Origin: Antedon mediterranea
Taxonomy: Eukaryota; Echinodermata; Crinoidea; Comatulida; Antedonidae
DNA length: 64,000 nucleotides
Assembly: GCF_964355755.1 (NCBI RefSeq)
Contig: NC_092671.1
Location: 40,747,804-40,811,803 of the forward strand
Direction of reading: 5' to 3'
In this document: positions 24,801 to 37,100 of the stretch, in pieces
Layout: the number at the start of each line of letters is the position of its first letter
Numbering within the stretch: position 1 is the first letter of the stretch
Made by a program: the position numbers and the translations under genes
Notes under the pieces: model-generated
Databases searched by the model: none
What the model was told of the DNA's origin: nothing
The model's input: only the letters and a program-made list of their open reading frames with translations

Positions 24801-24846
24801 TAAGAAATGCTAAATAAAAAACCGCTCCACTCCATTTATTTGCCAT
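18896..24846 (-). CDS. Secreted protein with an unnamed module shared with the neighbouring EGF/ZP gene (nine exons, about 528 residues)
   Basis: Exons in transcript order: 24846-24721, 24199-23973, 23094-22919, 22514-22390, 22065-21812, 20929 region as 20919-20755, 20603-20563, 19784-19708, 19291-18896 (stop TGA 18898-18896); all phases agree. Residues about 7-28 (GAVFYLAFLTVMVYVSCITS) form a signal peptide or anchor. The middle matches the N-terminal module of the downstream paralogue exon by exon: ECRWPSLTHGEC against [19 protein letters not shown] against [14 protein letters not shown] against TISPVGM, and a 41-base microexon in both. There is no EGF, ZP or second membrane helix. The final 131 residues are basic, probably a diverged equivalent of the paralogue's exon 10 region. 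A SINE sits in the last intron. Function unknown; likely extracellular. The microexon was found from phase, size and paralogue, so it is the least certain exon. Confidence 0.8.
19344..19668 (+). mobile_element. tRNA-derived SINE (family B) in the last intron of the 18896-24846 gene
   Basis: Shows a pol III A box (GTGGCGCAGTGTGTTGG, about 19359) and a perfect B box (GGTTCGAATCC, about 19404), a tRNA-unrelated body, and the tail GGCGCTATATAAATCCAGG followed by ATT repeats. Tails of this GCGCTATATAAAT type with ATT repeats are shared by many metazoan SINEs. It is inserted opposite to the host gene's orientation. Confidence 0.88.
19793..20058 (+). repeat. About 24-bp tandem repeat abutting a splice acceptor
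   Basis: The unit is built on AACAATACGGTATATAACATACATT, with a second unit type AACAATACGATAGACCTTTA C in the later half. Roughly eleven units. On the minus strand the array ends eight bases before the acceptor of exon 8 (19784), so it supplies that intron's branch and pyrimidine region. Confidence 0.9.
22718..22815. repeat. Copy 1 of a roughly 95-bp dispersed repeat
   Basis: Shares TGCAACGCGACTCTACAGCT, CACTATGTCGGTCGGTTGGT and AACACTAACTTGAGCACG with 26967-27060. It lies in an intron of the shorter minus-strand gene (between exons 3 and 4). Confidence 0.85.
24378..24462. repeat. Direct duplicate around an (AAT)n run
   Basis: TAGATCAGGGAGAGTTAAGA CC, then A[C/T]CACGATCAAATAAT, occurs twice with a short AAT microsatellite between. 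Confidence 0.8.
24590..24712 (+). mobile_element. Possible 3' end of a non-LTR retroelement
   Basis: The text TTTTATGACGAATAAAATGT TATCTATCTATCTA, an AATAAA followed by a short tandem tetramer, resembles the 3' ends of some LINE elements. No coding remnant is visible, so confidence is low. Confidence 0.25.
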
Positions 24847-25752
24847 GATTTTTATTTTATCGAATGTAGTAAATCCTATGAAATAAAAACTTGTATACGC
24901 TTAACTATGATGAGTCCTTATAATGGTTTCAGTCGCATCGACGCGCGAGGTTCACTTCAACACTGTTGTGACGTCATTGAATGTTTAAACTTTAATTGGC
25001 TAATGTACGTTAGTTTCCACAGATTCACCAGAGACAACAATACTCTATACTATATTTTAAATATATTTAACCGTATGATCCTCAACTTAAAGCAATTATT
25101 TGTCGATCCATTGTTTTACAAGAAAGAAGGTATACTAAAATAGTTAGTTTTGTTTTGTGCAATATTTTAGTTTGTGTACATTAATATTATTAAAGTTCAG
25201 CTCCATATTGCAAAAATATGAAATTAAATGTTTAATTCTGTCGAATATAAAAAGTAACATAATAATAGGTGTATAAAAGTGACGGGTTTTGATAAAACAG
25301 ATATGAAATTAAATAGAATAATATTATGTACAAATAGTAGGGCCTAATAAATATGATATTAAGTAGGAGACGGTATGGCTAAACGACTTAGATCACCGCA
25401 TTAAAATAGATTATAAATTGTATATACTCCATGGATTCCCTTCGGACTTGGAATAAATGGAAAAGTTGGTTTTAATGGAGATTGTGGTTTAATTCAAATT
25501 CATGATAACGCGGGTTAACATTTTGAGATAATTTTGATATTTTAATTTTTTGGTACGATATCTTTTTTTTTTATCTTTGTACTAGATAGACTAGATAGTC
25601 ACATACTATATACATTAATTGCAATGAGTTGGATAATAAAATTTAAATTACTTGAAAACCGTAAGCTATAACAATATTAAGATTCGGGTAGAAACCCCTC
25701 TTTGGGATACTTTAACACTACGAGGAACCTATAAAATATTTCTCCATCACAT
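24847..25752. other. Spacer upstream of the shorter minus-strand gene
   Basis: About 0.9 kb of AT-rich DNA that should hold this gene's promoter. I see no convincing TATA box and no coding sequence. The open frame at 24907-25143 has no recognisable motif. Confidence 0.4.
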
Positions 25753-26075
25753 TAGTGAGTGAGTGGCCGAGCGGTTAGTGAGTGAGTGGCCGAGCGGTTA
25801 AGACAGTGGAACCGTAATTACGTAGCCATAACATCGGCAAGGGTCCGTGGCTCACTCACTCCATTGTTCTGGTGGTAGAACGAGTCTTCTCGGATAAGGA
25901 CTATAAACCGTAGGTCCAGTGTACCTCGTGTTTAAAGAACCCAGTAGACCTTTCGAGACGAGACGAGGGGGTTACCCCGGTGTATTAGTACATCACAGCC
26001 ACTGATCACCAACTGGGCCCTCTGGGAGACCAGTCTTTGACTGAAGAGGTCGCCCCGTATAAAATTAAACAAACA
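25753..26075 (+). mobile_element. tRNA-derived SINE (family A, tail type 1), nearly full length, with a duplicated head
   Basis: The head is tRNA-Leu/Ser-like: GAGTGGCCGAGCGGTTAAGA carries the A box, and GCAAGGGTCCGTGGCTCAC is a decayed B box. The first 22 bases (GTGAGTGAGTGGCCGAGCGG TT) occur twice in tandem. The body (TTCTCGGATAAGGACTATAA ACCGTAGGTCCAGTGTAC) is shared with 57390-57750; the 3' tail matches 1-108. It lies between the two paralogous genes. Confidence 0.88.
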
Positions 26076-26310
26076 CAAAAAGACCAAAATAAGTTTAATA
26101 ATAATTATTATGGTAATATAATTTTGTTTAAATGGATCTTCAATACGATACTGTAACAATATAGATAACACCCTTGTACCAATCAGTAACCGATTCAGAG
26201 TTTCAAATAAGGGGACTGAGCCTAAAAATTAAAGTGCTAAAGTTAACAATCATCAACCCCACATCGGCCTATCTCAAAAATGTTTCAAATCTGACCACAT
26301 GTATATTTTG

Positions 26311-26602
26311 TCCGGTCTGTTGAATTATAGACCTAGAGGTAATGGACTGACCAATGTAACCGGTCTGTTGAATTATAGACCTAGAGGTAATGGACTGACC
26401 AATGTAACCGGTCTGTTGAATTATAGACCTAGAGGTAATGGACTGACCAATGTAACCGGTCTGTTGAATTATAGACCTAGAGGTAATGGACTGACCAATG
26501 TAACCGGTCTGTTGAATTATAGACCTAGAGGTAATGGACTGACCAATGTAACCGGTCTGTTGAATTATAGACCTAGAGGTAATGGACTGACCAATGTAAC
26601 CG
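26311..26602 (+). repeat. 48-bp minisatellite, six units, intergenic
   Basis: The unit is GGTCTGTTGAATTATAGACC, TAGAGGTAATGGACTGACCA, ATGTAACC, with all six copies identical. Because 48 is a multiple of three it makes false open frames with a 16-residue period on both strands. Each unit contains the short palindrome GGTCTG..ATAGACC. Confidence 0.97.
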
Positions 26603-28077
26603 CAACAAGTTTTTTTTTTCAATTACAGGTATTTTTCATTTTGTTACATTCATTTTTGTTTTTCCCGTGGAAACACCTATTCAGGGAACATTACTCTTAA
26701 GGGGACAATTTGTTGTACTTTATCGTCATTCACTTTACCACTATGAACATTAATCATGATTTTAATTAGGTGCTTTAGGAGAGGGAGTTTTGAATTTAGT
26801 TGATTTGGCAAAGGTGTGCTATATTTTTTAAATTTTATTTCCAAACCAAACCAACAGCAAAAAGAAATTCGCCAATAACAGGAGGGTAAATATAGTAATA
26901 ATTTAAACAAGTAAAGGCCTCATTCTGAAGTACCAAAATGTACCATAATCAACAATCCGTTTTTAGTCGCGTGCGTGCAACGCGACTCTACAGCTCACTA
27001 TGTCGGTCGGTTGGTCAGTCAACACTAACTTGAGCACGCGACTGAAGCCATGTATACTGCCTTGTTTAGAATAATTAAGGTCATATCATGTCAGGTCGTG
27101 AAATATCAAAACACATCATTGTCTAATTCTGCTTGACTTAGGCTATATACATTATTTTATTTATTAATACAACAATGGAATAATATTAAACTATACATAT
27201 TTAATGTAAAATTACCGATCAACCTGATTGTAATAAAAATATTTTATAATAAAATCGTATAATAAAGTTGTTGGCATAACATATTTTGTTAAAAAATATT
27301 ATTATTAAATAAATTAATGAACTTCGTAGTACGTTATGTAAGCTAACGATATTTGTTTTTCTGGCATAAGATTACTCGGTTCTAATGCAGTCAAAAGTGG
27401 ATCTCCTGCATAATACACATGTAATTACGATATATCTTTTAATTAACTTTTAACCAACTTTCCTTTATAATGATTGACACTCTACTGCTGCAGCTCTCAC
27501 TGTATTATGCTCGTCTGTCACGTTAAACCTACCCAATAAATTAGCGATGATCACAGGCCCTCATGGGATTGTAACATATGCTTTGTTCCCGGTTTATACC
27601 CAATGTATAGGACGTGTCCATGTTCATCATCATGTTTTATATACATCGATTATGTCAATATTTCAAACGTTTTTTTAAATCCACTTTTGGTATTTATACG
27701 CATGGTTTATACAATGTTCTACATTAAGATAAAGCCATTATAAAAAAAGCATAACTTATTCATACAAAACTTAGTATGTCTATTAATTAACTTAGGTTTG
27801 CCAATTACTGCCATCAATGTATCAAACAGTATTCTAAATAGACATCTGAACAACAATCCTTCGTGTATTAAAACAATTTATATTTTATTACACACTTTGA
27901 CTAATGGAACACAGTTATGACGACACACTTGACGTAATCTGTATGTATTTCATAGAAGGCACATGTTATCATCTATTAATATCTCATATCAACTAGTTTC
28001 CCTTTGGGAATCAATATAACAATATACACATATTATAAATAACTATTATAAAACAACATTGCCTCATGTACTCATAC
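26603..28077. other. Spacer between the two minus-strand paralogues
   Basis: About 1.5 kb of AT-rich DNA. Apart from the dispersed repeat at 26967-27066 I see no gene or element. Confidence 0.5.
26967..27066. repeat. Copy 2 of the roughly 95-bp dispersed repeat
   Basis: About 90 percent identical to 22718-22815 by eye, in the same orientation, with unrelated flanks. No terminal inverted repeat is seen. Confidence 0.85.
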
Positions 28078-28083
28078 TTTATT
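28078..28083 (-). promoter_or_regulatory. Polyadenylation signal of the EGF/ZP gene
   Basis: On the minus strand AATAAA lies 23 bases beyond the stop codon. Confidence 0.55.
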
Positions 28084-28105
28084 ATTACGTATTGTCTTTT
28101 CATTT

Positions 28106-31100
28106 TCATGATTTGTCGCTTTCGACATATTTCATTGTCGATTTTCTAATGTAAACATTACCAATTAAAAGTAATCCAACGATGACAGCAACGAGGAATA
28201 CAATTGTGAGCGAGAGACCAAACACAACTGCACTACTGGATGAGTCTTTAGTATCTGCAATGAAAACAAAATACAAATTAGTCATATTGTTTTAATGTAC
28301 AAACTATTTCTCTCTCATAATTCGGTAGCGCGAATCGCGTTCCAATGTCACTTTTTTCATTCATCAACATTTTCTCTGTCCAGAGCTGATGTGTTAATAC
28401 ATAAAATACACGAATCAGCGTCACATTTTATACAAATGATAAAAATATTCAAAATTAAATTTTAAAATTAAAATGTAGCACAAAACTCTGATAGCAAATT
28501 CCAAAAGAAACGTATTCCCATTGGGATCCTGCTCAATGATAAAATTGCACAAACAAAAACATTATACAAATTCAAAGTTATCAAAAAACATTAATTATTA
28601 AATTCATTATAATAATGTAACAAAATGTACCCACAGTAATTCAGAATTGTCAAGAACATTTGGAATCTTTTTTTATAATATTATAGGCCTAAATCATTAT
28701 TTATCAATTAAATACATTGTTTTACCTTTAATATTTCTCTTGAGCCTTATACCTCCTCTTGATTTCAGTGTTTTATCTGTATCCAGTTGTACTGACCGTT
28801 TCTGTATTTTAGGTCCAGTATTCTCTTGACCTGAACAGTCTGGTACGCATGTGCTACTAACATTCTTCATATCACATAGTTTTACTTGGCAGTGTATGTA
28901 CACCTATTTTCATTAGATAATTAAAACATAAGATATTAAATATGAAATAAGATAGCTAATACAATGTAAAATTCATTTTAAATATTGCATTATTAATGCT
29001 TGGTTCCCACTAGAGACGCAACACAACGACGTAACGCAATGTAAGGGATTTGACCAATCACAAGCGATGGATTTATTCGACTGTCATTTTGTCAACTCGT
29101 TTGCGTCCTTGCGTTACGTCCTAGTGGGAACCAAGCATCAAGCATAGCCAAGTAAACATGTACATACCATAGCTTCTACATCGAAGTCTACAAACGATAG
29201 TGCTTCGATTGAGAAACGGACTTCTGTTGTTGAAGGTGATGTATGAAACTGTAACGTTGGATCAAGGCTGCATCTGAAATTGTATAATTTAAATCATTAT
29301 AACTTTGCGTTACCTACCAACGCATTCTCTTAATTTGAATACCATACGTGTTATTGCCTTGTGACATGAAATTCGCAATAATAACGACACAAAGTTAATA
29401 TATGCGCGCGGATGACAGTGAAATTCATTCTGCATTGCCATTATTAATACATTTCAAACTTACCCATTTGAATTTTAATGTGAATAAAAGTGGTGTTTAC
29501 GCCACAAAAGAGAAGAAAAAACATACCCATTTTCAATGAAAGTGTATGTTGCAGATGCTTCTTTAGTAGACGATGGGCACGCTACACATGTTTCAATAAA
29601 CAGCTGTAACTGTGGTCGAGAGAATAATCGGGTTCCAAAATATATCCGATCATTGACTGCGATATCTGCCGGAAATTCATCTTTGGTATATCGGTATGAA
29701 GAATCGCGGTACATATTCAAGCCAAAATCTAAGTTTCCATAACCTCTCTCGTTAACAATTACATTATCTACTTGCGGAATGTAATTGACTGATATGTCTG
29801 CATTGCTTCCCATAATGCACTCGATATGGATTGCACTCGGCAGTGAAATTCCGTTTTTCTTAGGTTCGTGTCGCAGATGAACTTCATTTCGGAATATGAC
29901 ATGTGTTCCCTTTTCCTGTAGATTAAATAATTTATAAACATTTTATATTTGTAATGTTCTCAGAAAGTGCACTTCATTAAAACTGGTAAAGCGTGGTTCC
30001 CACTAGAACGCAACGCAGTGACGTATTGACGCAACGTGATGTATTGCGTAATCAGAAGTGGGAACCGACGACGCAACAGTGCTGCAAAAATCGCAGGTTT
30101 TATTTCACGCAGGCGGGGACAAACACAATTATTGGAAGAGCATTGTTTACGTTGCGTAGGTTGTGTTACGTTGCGTCGCTAGTGGGAACCACGTTAGAAT
30201 CCAACTTACATCAGCTACTGTTCCACACTTCCCATATGCTGTTCCGATACTGATGTGCGTCGCATTGTGACGCGTTCCAACGCAACTTAAGTCCGTGAGC
30301 GTGACCTCTTGAGGGATTAAATCACCAACAAATATCTTTGAAATATAAATAATCATATACGTCTCCATACAATGAGCTTCAGCAGCATGAACCTCGCCAC
30401 TAGGTGGAGTTGCATGTACCACTCCAGGCTCCTGTAGTTCTGCAGCCAGTACGTCTCCATAACCAGTGATTACATCTAGTAAGAAATGTGTAAAGCGTTA
30501 GTGTCCAATAATCTACTATTGTTATAGGCGTGTTTTAACAGTATTTATAATATTATACCTAAAGCATTGAATATAATGTGTAGGTGTACTTACAGGATTC
30601 ACAATGTCGACCAGTGCGGTAGTATGGGCAAATACATTCAAATCCATTCGGCCTATCTTTACATACTCCTTCATACATACATGGGTTAGACAAACATTCA
30701 TCAAGGTCTAAAACGAAAAGACAAACATAATGTGTTATTGTCACTCCTATTCTATACAATAACAATGATTGTTCATCCTAAACTCTTTATTCAAATAGGC
30801 CTCTTCAAATGTCTACGCTACGCACAATCAGTGAATAATAATCAAAGCATTACCAGTTTCACAGTTTGGTCCCTCAAATCCAGGTGCACATACACAGGAA
30901 TATGAATGTACTTGGTTTACACAAATAGCTCCATTTTGACACGGTTCAGACGTACATTCATCAACATCTGTAATAATACAAGTATGTTTAGATTCATACA
31001 GTAGAATCATTAGCTGTATAGGTGATTTCATTTAAGTTTTTTGTGAAGCACTTTTTGTTCAATAACCAAGCACTTACCAGTCTCGCATGCAGCTCCAGTG

Positions 31101-34100
31101 TACCCCATCATACAGTGACATACAAAACCATTGACCAGGTCCGTACACGTCCCTCCATGCTTACACACATTGTTAGAACATTCGTTAATATCTACAAAAA
31201 TAACTTTATTTAATATCGATATCCGTATATCAAAATGGGAAGTCTATTGATTTTATCTGAATTAAAGGATGGCGAGGCATTTTCCCCTTTTCTACAATTA
31301 AGGCTTCCTCTTTTCAACATTCATAATTGAATACAGTAAACACTGTGCGTCACGTACGTGTATCAGCATTATTGCGTCATTCCCGTTCAATTTACGCAAG
31401 TGGCCATCTATGGAGTTTCATTACATGGTATCCCTTCCTTTTATGAGTATATGCGAAAATCTATCCATGGTTTTATGCAACGTATGTTGAATAGTTGTAA
31501 TATTCTTGTTGCTTGTGTTTGCAAACATGTGCTCCATAACTCAAAAATGTATTGTAGATAAAGAAGTATCCTATATTTTTAAGCTTAGAGTTTGCGAATT
31601 TTCTTTTTCTTTTCCGCTTGTACGTTTATTGATATATGGATGAATTTTCCGAAATAAATTAAATTACCTGATTCACAAAATTCTCCCTCGTAACCCGCGC
31701 CACACTCGCAAGTGACGCCACCAATCTTATCTGTGCAGGTAGCACCATTTAAGCAAGGAGTGGATACGCAGTCGTCTTCATCTGGAAAATCAATGAACAT
31801 TTTTGTCAATTAACTCAAATGTGTATAATATAATTATTTGTTTATATAATGTGATTTCCTTCTACCGTTTCTATAAAAGTATGTTGTACTTACTTAATTC
31901 ACAATTCTTTCCAGTGAACCCAGAGTGACAGTTACACTCATAACTTCCAAACGTATTGACACATGTACCTCCATGTTCACATGGTGATAAGTAACATTCA
32001 TTTCGATCTGTTGATAAAACAATATCCATTGTTTAAAGTCGGTTGTTATGCTATAATACAGTTTGACAATTTATTGTTCAAAACCATTTAATTACACAAG
32101 AGTGTGGATGACCAGATCCACTACAGTTATTATTGCCTTACGACATCCATTACATTTGTCCCATCTTTAAGCAGTCAATATCTGTACAACAGTTAGTATC
32201 TATAAAACATCGACTTACCATTCTGGCACAGCTTGCCTTTAAATCCATAATCACATTTGCATTTGAAAGAGTTCAATTTATCAATGCACTGCCCTGAGTT
32301 CTGACAAGGATTTGATTCACACTCATTGATTTCTATAAAATTTACATATAGATACTTTAATACATATAAAATGAATACACATAAATACTTGTATCGTACA
32401 TTTTGTTGTGATATGGAATAAATATATGTATATACAGTATTAAACCTTGTATTTACCTATTTCGCAGTTAGGCTGGGCATATCCTTTAATACACTGACAA
32501 AAAAATCCATTAATTTCGTCTGAACATTTACCTCCATTCAGGCATGGAGAAGAATCGCACTCATTTATATCTGTTAATTTTGAGAATAAAACGTTCATGT
32601 TTAGGGAAAACACCATAGTACTTAACTTGTAGGATGTTTAAAATAACGAGCTTTGGTTAACTTTAATTCAACATCAAGGCAATGTAATTTACAGTAATCA
32701 TGTTCTTACTTGTTTCGCAATGGTAACCGCTAAATCCAGGTACACATTGACATTGGTAGTGATATTCCTTGTCGATACAACTAGCCCCATTTTTACACGG
32801 TGCTGAAGCGCATTCATCAACGTCTAAACGAAATTAAAACACAAACTTTTGTAACCTAAATAGATTCTATATAATTTGTCATGCACTTAGACTTTCAATC
32901 GCTTCTTTTAAAAATTGACTTTAACTTTAATACGGTAATTAATGAGTAATATTAACAAAAGTGTTTTTCTTCTGTAGGCGTTATATAACAAACATTCCAA
33001 TATACAGTATTGGTATCATGTCATTCAAGTGTTTAACAAGACACACGCTTGTTTGCCGTCTAAGAGGCGGCACCTTTTATTCAGTGAAGCAAACACAAAA
33101 CGCTGGATAGCGTACTGTTGAAGAGAAATGGACCTGAACGAATCCCTTGGTTGTAATTGTATTGATGTATGACAAACTATTCCGACAATTGTCAATATTA
33201 ATTACAGTATTATATTAATTATTTCAGTAAAAAATTTATAATTTCTGTTATTATTTGTATTTGGCCCACGTATTTAGCACTTTCGGTTACTCTCTAGATT
33301 TGATTCATAATACTATAAATAAAAACACAAATACTAACCAATTTCACACAAATCTCCGTCATACCCGGCATTGCAAAAACACATAAAAGCTCCCGGAAGA
33401 TCCACGCAATAACCATTTTCACATGGACTTGAGTCACATTCGTTCACTTCTGATTTGAGAAAAAAATTATTTATTAATGATTTCTTTTTTTCAATTTAAA
33501 TCCTTTAATGGCATGGTCCATATTGTTTTATCAAAAACATTTGGAAATACAGTTATTTCACAGTCTTTCTAACGTAATATGACTCTTCCCCCACATGATT
33601 ACTTCATTGCATTTATTATCCTGTATGTATGTTATTATTGTGGAAATAAATGAAATTAAATTGAAAATTTAAATTATATAAATATAAAAATGATTACAAA
33701 CCAGATTCACAGAGTGGGCCAATAAATCCGTCAGTGCATTTACATTCAAAGCTATCAACTCGATCAATACAACTAGCTCCATGTAAACACGGAAGTGACC
33801 AACATTCGTCATTTTCTAAAAGAACAACAATCAATACCTTATGTTAAAAGTATTCAACGATAAAGTTCATAACCTATTTAATATAATTGTAAATAGATTT
33901 AATTGTAAACATATTGTATAATGTACTTTTATTTTGCTTTGGCGGTTTCGAACTTGGTAAATTTATTTTTTTTTTAAAGAACAAGCAAGTAACGTACAGT
34001 ATTTAGGTTTATAGCTTATCTTTGGTTGTCCTCACCTGTACAGTATTTAGTTTATAGCTTATCTTTGGTTGTCCTTACCTGTACAGTATTTAGTTTATAG

Positions 34101-37100
34101 CTTATCTTTGGTTGTCCTTACCTGTACAGTATTTAGGTTTATAGATTATCTTTGGTTGTCCTTACCTGTACAGTATTTAGGTTTATAGCTTATCTTTGGT
34201 TGTCCTTACCTGTCTCACAATTGCCACCAGTGAAGCCTGGTAAACAGGAGCAAGAATAGGAATCGATGTTGTCAGAACATTCACCTCCATTCAGACACGG
34301 AGAAGACTCGCATTCATTGATTTCTAGAGATGCCATTAAATTAAAATATTTATTTGTTTCATTATTATAACTTGGTCATTTGTGAGTGCATCGAAAAGAC
34401 CCCGAAACTGCACGAAACCGGCGACAGATCCACCACCATGGCTGACATTAAAAACAATCCTAGTTCGTCACATGATGATGGTTTTACCGTATTAATCTAG
34501 AATCCATTTTCAATCATTTAAAATAACCAAGACTGCTACTATTACGACTATTACTAATAAGTCAAAATCAAGTAAAGAAGGTTTAAGTTAAGGTAAAGAT
34601 TATAATTTGTAGTTACCTTCTTCACAGTTGTTACCCTGGTAACCAGGTACGCACTCACATTCATAACCATCTTCTAACTCAACGCAGATAGCTTCGTTTT
34701 GACAAGGGCTTTTTAAGCAGTATTCAGGTCCTATTAAAAGAAGGGTTTATTTCTGATAAAACCGTCAATAACTAAATTCCTGAATCCATTAAAATAATGA
34801 AAACAGATTAAGTACGTCGCTTTCTGTAATATTTATAAATTGTGCATGCTTTCAATATAATAAGTAGGCTTACTATACTTACTGTACAATACTGTGATTA
34901 GGGATTAAACATAATATATCTCCTCACAATAACAACAAAATTGACTGTTTTGAGCCCCATAAAAATGGCAATCAATACCGAAAGTATTGTTTACACTTTC
35001 ACTCAATTATTCTCTTTTTTTTTGCAGTAAATACAGATATTATTATTATTTGGAAGATGCAGTTCTCGATATAAGAAAAAAATAGTTTGGCCATTCTAAA
35101 GTAAGAACGTATCTTGTCAGGCTTTTGCTACTGTTGCATCTCCTTCATCACGTTTCATTATCTTGTTAACTTTGAGACAATTTATTTGGACTTAAAGTTT
35201 ATTGTATTGTAAGCATGTACTTAATGTGTGTACGTACCTGTGTAGAACATCCAAGACCAAGTACCAACCGCTACACATTTACTGTTAATTCTGCTATAAC
35301 GACTCGCAGTTGGAAACACTTGTACAAAGTATTTCTTGTTTCCTCTAAACTCGACTCCTTCAGTTGAGATAATCATGGCTTTAGGATTATCAATTGGAAA
35401 TCTTACTAAGTCGGATGTCGCTGGTTCAATATCTAATAAATATTTTCCAGAACGTTTAAAGATTTTCACGGCAGCCGGAGCTGTATCAGTTGTTATCTGT
35501 TGATAAAATTGAAATGTGTCTTATGTTTAGAATTGTGTCAACACATTTATTTTAGTAAGTTATAACCAATGAATTATTTTAAAACTACTGTACTTACATT
35601 TTCGTTAAAGGTAATTGTAATTTCACTCTTTCTTGCTGATATTGTTGAAAGCGGGGATGGGTCTGATAACATCGGGTTTACTTCTACCATTTCACCTATT
35701 TATGAATAATACATCATTACTAATATTTGTCTGGTATATAACATAACGATCGTTTAATATTGCGTACTATTGCACGCAATGTGATCCACATTCGTCCAAT
35801 CAAATTTATTTAGGTGTTATATAATATAAACTATATAACGAGTTTTTGGAGTCAGTTTTATGTTATTTAAACATAATCAGTGCATCTATTGGTAGTAGGC
35901 TATCATGTCTCAATGTTTAAATTAGGCCAAACGTATAAACATACTTACTTATAATTACTAGAGACATACACGTTTGGTCACTTGACATTCTGAAAATAGT
36001 TAAATTGAGATATAATAATGATGCCAATCCAGAGTGTAGCGTTCATGTTTTCACAAAACGACGATTCACAAAACGACGAATTAAGTTTTGATAGGTATGT
36101 ATGTCTCCCTCATCACTGTCGGGTAATTTTAAATAGGTCAGAATTTAAAGCTTAAGTACTAAATCCTCTTTCATATACCGGTGGTATTCGGCATCTTTTG
36201 TGTGTCAAACAATGATATTATTGAGCTATTACTTTGCTAAAAAACAGTTAGAGAAAATGCCGTATTAGTTGTTTGTTTCGCGATTTCCATGTAAAACAAT
36301 GTCGTTCACTATATTTCAAACGAAAGCACAAATTTAATGGGGCATACCAGATTAATCTGTAATTACTTTCATTGCATGGCCAACTCTCAGATATTATTGT
36401 GGATTAGTTGAATTACAGTAATGAAATATTTATCACATTATTGATTTCAATGAATATTATTGAATGTAATAACTTACTTCTTGCTGTCTGTGGCATAATA
36501 ACATAGAATCTTCTCTCCTACTTGGTCTGGGCTCGGTGTCCACGTCACATTCACAAAATAGTCGGTTTTAGATCCGGGTAGTTTTGCTAAAGAAGATTTC
36601 CTCATTCCAACAGGAGAGATGGTTTGAATCTCCTTAATGCTACACAAGTTTAATATTACGAAACACATAAATGAAACCAGTATTTGTTTTACTTATTTGA
36701 ACTTGTTGACAATTCTATAATGATTATGGTCCATTGGTATTAACTACCGTGTCTATCAATTCAACACCATCAGTATGCACGGCACGATGCATTAAAACAT
36801 TAAAACGCCCCAAAAATGTACTTAGTTTAGGAACACTTGTTATTTTGTCTCTATCCAAATAATAATACTGATATTTCTCACCTTATATCAGGCCTACTAC
36901 TTCGTGCAATAAGCTGGGTACTAAAAGTCTCCCCTACTGAAACAACATAGCAGGCACTGAGGGCATTTGGCTCGATGAACACTGGAAATACATCACAGTT
37001 TGATTCTGAAAATAGAACTCATTATTAGATTGATGATGCCGAAAAGGCCAAGTACAGTATACAAGTTTAGAAAGTACCATCGTTAAGCAGATGTAGGGCT

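Larger units (their letters stand above)
28106..30475 (-). other. ZP domain, cleavage site and transmembrane segment of the EGF/ZP gene (five exons)
   Basis: Recognised by the ZP pattern of spaced cysteines: [13 protein letters not shown] and [10 protein letters not shown] in the first exon, HIECIM and [20 protein letters not shown] with TFIENG in the second, then GCSLDP, and [11 protein letters not shown] in the fourth. The stretch [10 protein letters not shown] contains a furin-like RLKR upstream of the helix [20 protein letters not shown]. The cytoplasmic tail is about 20 residues ([17 protein letters not shown]). Two MITEs lie in introns of this block. Confidence 0.88.

Noticed and set aside
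26269-26700. Open frames with a 16-residue period on both strands
   Set aside because: Artefact of six identical 48-bp units; no coding signs beyond the repeat.
29536-30253. Plus-strand frames across the ZP exons
   Set aside because: They are shadows of the minus-strand ZP exons and of MITE 2.
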